This document shows positions 6,645 through 9,259 of a stretch of 9,259 bases of DNA, one piece after another (positions within the stretch are counted from its first letter, which is position 1; each line of letters starts with the position of its first letter). The stretch spans positions 1 through 9,259 of the forward strand of contig CAYWGR010000206.1 in the NCBI GenBank assembly GCA_964458015.1, read 5' to 3'. Position numbers and translations under genes: made by a program. This stretch comes from CAYWGR01 sp964458015 (GTDB taxonomy: Bacteria > Planctomycetota > Planctomycetia > Pirellulales > Thermoguttaceae). Under the pieces are notes generated by a model, which saw only the letters and a list, made by a program, of their open reading frames with translations, searched no databases and was not told where the DNA came from.

Positions 6645-7478
6645 TCAGCGATAAAGAAACCCAAACAGCCGTTCGCGGGCAGTGGCATCGAGCGGCGAGC
6701 CATATTCGCTGATCTCGTACATTTCCGCAAATTCGATTTTACCGCCGCGGTCGGGGCCATAGACGGCAATCAGCTCTTGCCGACAACGGTCCGCCCTGGC
6801 GCGAATCTGATCGCCGTACCATGTCCGCAGCCATGCCTTGCGGCTGCCGTTATCCGTCGTCGGTACTTGGTCCGACAGGCCGTTGAGCCAAGGCAGCCAC
6901 TCGAAGAATTGCGAATGATGGCAGGCCAGCATGGCGACGATCGTATCGAGTTGATCCGTGATATCGACCACAACGTCCGGACTAAGCGGATAGGGTTTCG
7001 TGAAAAGATCCGGCAAAAATGCCACGACAGGGTCGCGTTTTAAGGCCGGAACCTCGGGCACGACCAGCGGCACGCGGACCAGGAACGAGGCGTCTTGAAC
7101 CGCTTGGCCAACCGCGCGATGGTCGGGATGATAATCGTTGGTGCGATGCGTGAGCAGCAAATCGGGCTGAAAAGCTCGGATGACGCGAATCACGCGATCG
7201 CGAAGCTCGAAGGACGGCTGTAAGCGACCGTCGGGAAATTCCCAAGTGTGGCCTTCCGCCCCGATGACGGCCGCAGCATTCGCAGCTTCGCGGCGGCGCA
7301 AGTCGGCCAATTCGGCGGGTTGGCGTTTCTGATGGCCCGCCGCGCCGTTCGTGAGCGAGACCATGCGAACCGTATGACCTTGACTCCGATAAAGCGATGC
7401 CAAACCGCCGCCGTGGTATTCCGCATCGTCGGGATGTGCGCCGAGGATCAACAGCCGCAGAGGATTTTGATTTGCCAT
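6645..7478 (-). CDS. PIG-L/LmbE family zinc-dependent N-deacetylase
   Basis: The 277-residue protein has the family signature AHPDDAE at residues 14-20 and HPDH at 117-120. By comparison with MshB-type enzymes, His15, Asp18 and His120 would bind zinc and Asp17 would act as general base. Relatives remove an acetyl group from N-acetylglucosamine-containing molecules (GlcNAc-PI, GlcNAc-inositol, GlcNAc-malate in bacillithiol synthesis) or from antibiotics. No signal peptide is seen, so it should be cytoplasmic. The ATG at 7478 is chosen because the signature begins 13 residues later and GGAAAG lies just upstream. An in-frame ORF reaching 7628 would translate a perfect hairpin and adds no family sequence. 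No neighbour names the substrate: no glycosyltransferase or cysteine ligase is adjacent. It converges with the CE15 operon and is separated from the cytochrome gene by 376 nt, so it is probably a single-gene unit. Confidence 0.88.
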   Translation of the reverse strand: MANQNPLRLLILGAHPDDAEYHGGGLASLYRSQGHTVRMVSLTNGAAGHQKRQPAELADLRRREAANAAAVIGAEGHTWEFPDGRLQPSFELRDRVIRVIRAFQPDLLLTHRTNDYHPDHRAVGQAVQDASFLVRVPLVVPEVPALKRDPVVAFLPDLFTKPYPLSPDVVVDITDQLDTIVAMLACHHSQFFEWLPWLNGLSDQVPTTDNGSRKAWLRTWYGDQIRARADRCRQELIAVYGPDRGGKIEFAEMYEISEYGSPLDATARERLFGFLYR

Positions 7479-7532
7479 GCTTTGTTCTTTCCGCTCTCTA
7501 TGCGATTGAACTAGAGAAACCGACGGCAACCG

Positions 7533-7560
7533 AAGATAACATTTTCTCAGCCCACGACAA
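7533..7560 (-). promoter_or_regulatory. Possible promoter of the PIG-L gene
   Basis: On the minus strand TTGTCG (7560-7555) and TATCTT (7538-7533) are 16 nt apart, and TGT just before the -10 gives an extended -10 element. Transcription would begin near 7526, about 48 nt before the ATG at 7478. Read by eye. Confidence 0.33.
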
Positions 7561-7590
7561 GCGTAGGCATCGTGCGGGTGCAGTAACGGA

Positions 7591-7618
7591 TTTTGCGGTT
7601 TCTCCCCAAACCGCAAAA
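7591..7618. terminator. Perfect 11-bp hairpin upstream of the PIG-L promoter
   Basis: TTTTGCGGTTT (7591-7601) pairs exactly with AAACCGCAAAA (7608-7618) around a CTCCCC loop. The A and T ends give it a terminator-like outline on both strands. It lies upstream of the candidate PIG-L promoter, so it could block read-through from the cytochrome side. No gene ends right beside it, so its role is uncertain. Confidence 0.5.
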
Positions 7619-7633
7619 ACCACACCAATATAG

Positions 7634-7654
7634 CCGGGAGCTAACAGCTCCCGG
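7634..7654. repeat. 9-bp perfect hairpin in the PIG-L/cytochrome gap
   Basis: CCGGGAGCT (7634-7642) and AGCTCCCGG (7646-7654) form a perfect stem around a 3-nt loop. It has no T tract and no adjacent gene end. It looks like a small dispersed palindromic element, but only one copy is in the window. Confidence 0.5.
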
Positions 7655-7790
7655 AATGTGCGAGGATTGCACATAAGTTTTGCGTCGGAACGTCTGGCCC
7701 GTTGCCAAGCTGACTTGGTTGTAGCTAAACAACACAGCTTATCCAACTTGACCATAAGAAATTACTGCACCCAATCGAACTTATATGCAA
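7655..7790. other. Intergenic stretch with no convincing gene
   Basis: This is the part of the 376-nt gap (7479-7854) that is not taken by hairpins or the candidate promoter. ORFs crossing it on either strand run through the hairpins, lack a ribosome binding site and resemble no known protein. A possible weak fold exists at 7707-7740 (AAGCTG with CAGCTT, inner GTTGT with ACAAC). Nothing else is recognisable. Confidence 0.4.
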
Positions 7791-7825
7791 TAGGGCGGGC
7801 CGAAAACAGCGTTCGACCCGCCCTA
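7791..7825. terminator. Hairpin downstream of the cytochrome gene, related to the 6530-6611 repeat
   Basis: TAGGGCGGGCCGAA (7791-7804) and TTCGACCCGCCCTA (7812-7825) pair at 13 of 14 positions around a 7-nt loop. It begins 29 nt after the stop of the minus-strand cytochrome gene (7855), where a terminator is expected, but no T tract follows. Its outer ends match those of the 6530-6611 repeat, so it may be a short relative of that element. Confidence 0.6.
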
Positions 7826-7854
7826 CTTATCTTATCATCTGAAAACCAATATTA

Positions 7855-8634
7855 CTATTTCTCGGCCGGTGCAGCCGCCGCCGCCGGCTTGAAGACCTTG
7901 TGGCAATCTTCGCAGCTTACATTGAGCTTTTCCATGGCCTTGTCGGTAGCGGCTTGGTCGCCCTTATGAATAGCGGCGTTCACTTCGCCGGCCAGATCGC
8001 GGGCGACGGCCGAGAACTTCTGCCACTGCTTGACTTGATCGTCGCCCTTGGTGGCCGAGGTGTCGGCCATCGTGCCTTGAGCAATCACGGCCAACACGGC
8101 GGTTTGACCGGCCGAGTCTTTGGCCTTCTTCTTCAACTTGGCCGGTTTGACGTTCATCTTGAGCTTCGTATTGATCACGGGCACCTGCTTCATCAGCTCG
8201 GGCAACGAGGCAACCTTCTCCCACTTGAGCTTGGCGCTCGACTTGGCTTTGGCAGCGGCCTTGACGGCGTCAACGCCCTTCTTAGCGGCGGCGAAATCCT
8301 TCACCTTGGCCAGATCCTGCGAAGCCTTGATCAACGCACCGGCCGAGGCTTTGTACTTGTTGTCTTGATCGTGCAATCCCAAGGCCAAGGCAATGACGGT
8401 CAGCGTGTTCGCGTCACGGGCAATCTTGTCTTTGCCTTCGGTGAAGTCGCTCTCGCTGGCCACAACCTTTTCCAACTCCTTGATATAACCATCGGCCTGA
8501 CTGGCCAAATCTTCGGCGGGGGCATAGCTGGACACTTTGGGGGCATCGGCGGCCGAAACGACCGGGGCGATCGACAACATGCAAAGGACGGCCAGGGCGC
8601 CGACGCACAAAACTCGGCAATTCTTCGACAACAT
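7855..8634 (-). CDS. Secreted mono-haem cytochrome c'-like (class II-like) protein
   Basis: The 259-residue protein begins with a clear signal peptide (hydrophobic 8-27, VSA cleavage at 26-28). Its single haem-binding motif CEDCH (241-245) lies close to the C-terminus, followed by KVFKP and an Ala/Pro tail. Helices rich in Ala and Lys with a C-terminal CXXCH suit class II cytochromes c (four-helix bundle). Those are usually about 130 residues, so this one is nearly twice as long. Its N-terminal half (about 40-135) shows a similar helix pattern without CXXCH and may be a haem-less duplicate. It should act outside the cytoplasmic membrane, in electron transfer or small-ligand binding; the partner is unknown. 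The start at 8634 is chosen for the AGGAG 9 nt upstream and because it puts the signal peptide at the N-terminus; an in-frame ATG at 8751 would bury it. Single-gene unit. The class II assignment is by eye. Confidence 0.75.
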   Translation of the reverse strand: MLSKNCRVLCVGALAVLCMLSIAPVVSAADAPKVSSYAPAEDLASQADGYIKELEKVVASESDFTEGKDKIARDANTLTVIALALGLHDQDNKYKASAGALIKASQDLAKVKDFAAAKKGVDAVKAAAKAKSSAKLKWEKVASLPELMKQVPVINTKLKMNVKPAKLKKKAKDSAGQTAVLAVIAQGTMADTSATKGDDQVKQWQKFSAVARDLAGEVNAAIHKGDQAATDKAMEKLNVSCEDCHKVFKPAAAAAPAEK

Positions 8635-8643
8635 CACAATGTT

Positions 8644-8648
8644 CTCCT
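8644..8648 (-). promoter_or_regulatory. Shine-Dalgarno of the cytochrome gene
   Basis: AGGAG on the minus strand (within AAGGAGAA) lies 9 nt before the ATG at 8634. It supports this start over the longer in-frame ORF beginning at 8751. Confidence 0.75.
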
Positions 8649-8753
8649 TGGGAATGCGGTTTTTCACCAATTTACAGTCCGCGATAGCGGCCAAAGCTCC
8701 GGCCGAAGGTGGGAACGCGGAAACGGTAGGAATTACCTCCCACAACCTCATTT

Positions 8754-8782
8754 ACTTTGCCATTTTCACAGTCTTATGTCAA
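8754..8782 (-). promoter_or_regulatory. Possible promoter of the cytochrome gene
   Basis: A perfect -35 consensus TTGACA (8782-8777, minus strand) is followed after 17 nt by CAAAGT (8759-8754), a weak -10. Transcription from here would give a leader of roughly 110 nt before the ATG. This is the only perfect TTGACA noticed in the intergenic regions of the window. Confidence 0.38.
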
Positions 8783-8822
8783 GTAGCGGCCTGCGGTCCC
8801 TTCCATTCGCCATCCCGCTAGT

Positions 8823-8828
8823 TACAAT
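8823..8828 (+). promoter_or_regulatory. Possible -10 element of purM
   Basis: TACAAT matches the -10 consensus at 5 of 6 positions and lies 35 nt before the purM ATG. No convincing -35 is seen. It is divergent from the candidate cytochrome promoter at 8754-8782. Confidence 0.25.
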
Positions 8829-8863
8829 ACGCCTATTGCCTCATTTGGGATCGTTTTTTCACT

Positions 8864-9259
8864 ATGGCCAAAGCAACCTATAAAGACGCCGGCGTCGATC
8901 TGGACATCTACCGCGAGTCGATGGCCCGATTGCCGCGGCTATTAAGCCGCACCTATACGCCGCGAGTAGTCCCCCTAAAAGACGGGTTTGCCGGCCTATT
9001 TCAGTTGGATTTTACCAACCGGCTTTTCGCCCGAAACTATAAAGAGCCGGTCCTGGTTTCTTGTACCGACGGCGTAGGCACCAAGCTGAAGGTGGCCATC
9101 GCGATGGGGCGGCACAACACGGTCGGCATCGATCTGGTGGCCATGAGCGTCAACGATGCCCTGTGCTGCGGAGCCGAGCCGCTGTTCTTCCTCGACTATG
9201 TGGCCATGCCCAAGGACGATCCCGGGCTGTTGGAGCAAATCGTCGATGGCATCACGACC
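8864..9259 (+). CDS. purM: PurM, phosphoribosylformylglycinamidine cyclo-ligase (AIR synthase), 3' partial
   Basis: The frame opens with ATG at 8864 and stays open to the window end, giving 132 residues of a protein normally about 345 long. PurM converts FGAM and ATP to AIR in de novo purine synthesis in the cytoplasm. Family landmarks are in place: YKDAGVD (6-12), the glycine-rich GFAGLFQL (41-48), TDGVGTKLK (68-76), GIDLVAMSVND (88-98) and GAEPLFFLDY (103-112). All belong to the N-terminal AIRS domain that forms the dimer interface and nucleotide site. No strong ribosome binding site precedes the ATG, but the YKDAGVD block sits at the normal distance from the start. It is divergent from the cytochrome gene, and no other purine gene is visible in the window. 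No missing key residue is seen in the part present. Confidence 0.95.
   Translation, partial: MAKATYKDAGVDLDIYRESMARLPRLLSRTYTPRVVPLKDGFAGLFQLDFTNRLFARNYKEPVLVSCTDGVGTKLKVAIAMGRHNTVGIDLVAMSVNDALCCGAEPLFFLDYVAMPKDDPGLLEQIVDGITT

Noticed and set aside
7479..7628. N-terminal extension of the PIG-L protein to 7628
   Set aside because: The extension would translate the perfect hairpin at 7591-7618 and the candidate promoter; the AHPDDAE signature sits at the normal distance from the ATG at 7478.
7498..7755. Small minus-strand ORF across the intergenic hairpins
   Set aside because: It runs through two hairpins and the candidate promoter, lacks a ribosome binding site and has no recognisable product.
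8635..8751. N-terminal extension of the cytochrome to 8751
   Set aside because: It would bury the signal peptide 39 residues inside and ignore the AGGAG placed correctly for the ATG at 8634.
7900..8883. Plus-strand ORF (327 codons) opposite the cytochrome gene and running past the purM start
   Set aside because: Its Leu/Gly-rich product is the reverse reading of the Ala/Lys-rich cytochrome, and it overlaps the purM start region in another frame.

Overview
The window looks like chromosomal DNA from a planctomycete, probably of the Pirellulales type. This is inferred from gene content and base composition, not from a marker gene. It holds a PEP-CTERM surface protein with T5SS/PEP-CTERM-type repeats, secreted polysaccharide-active enzymes of the DUF1680/GH127 and CE15 types, a PIG-L deacetylase, a secreted cytochrome c'-like protein, and moderately GC-rich DNA with palindromic intergenic repeats. 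There is no sign of a plasmid, phage, transposase, CRISPR array or tRNA/rRNA gene.

Layout from left to right. Positions 1-971 (+) are the C-terminal part of a repeat-bearing PEP-CTERM protein whose start lies outside the window. It converges, across a GC-rich hairpin, on glgX (1059-3152, -), a glycogen debranching enzyme. glgX is divergent from a two-gene plus-strand operon: a secreted DUF1680/GH127-like glycosidase (3280-5187) and, 21 nt later with a strong Shine-Dalgarno sequence, a secreted CE15-like glucuronoyl esterase (5209-6510). A large imperfect inverted repeat (6530-6611) separates this operon from the convergent PIG-L/LmbE deacetylase (6645-7478, -). Positions 7479-7854 have no convincing gene but carry three different hairpins. 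One of them (7791-7825) shares its ends with the 6530-6611 repeat. Next comes a secreted mono-haem protein (7855-8634, -). Across a divergent promoter region, the first 132 codons of purM (8864-9259, +) run off the right end.

How the genes may work together: the GH127-like enzyme and the CE15 esterase form the only clear multi-gene transcription unit. Both carry signal peptides, so together they fit removal of side chains and lignin-carbohydrate ester links from plant or algal hemicellulose outside the cytoplasm. GlgX handles internal glycogen from the opposite strand of a shared 124-nt intergenic region. The PEP-CTERM protein, PIG-L protein, cytochrome and PurM appear to be independent units.

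I did not find a clearly novel multi-gene system. The points most worth checking are the altered acid/base region of the GH127-like enzyme, the possible haem-less duplicated half of the cytochrome, and the family of palindromes placed at gene 3' ends. Promoters and hairpins were read by eye; no folding or homology search was run.
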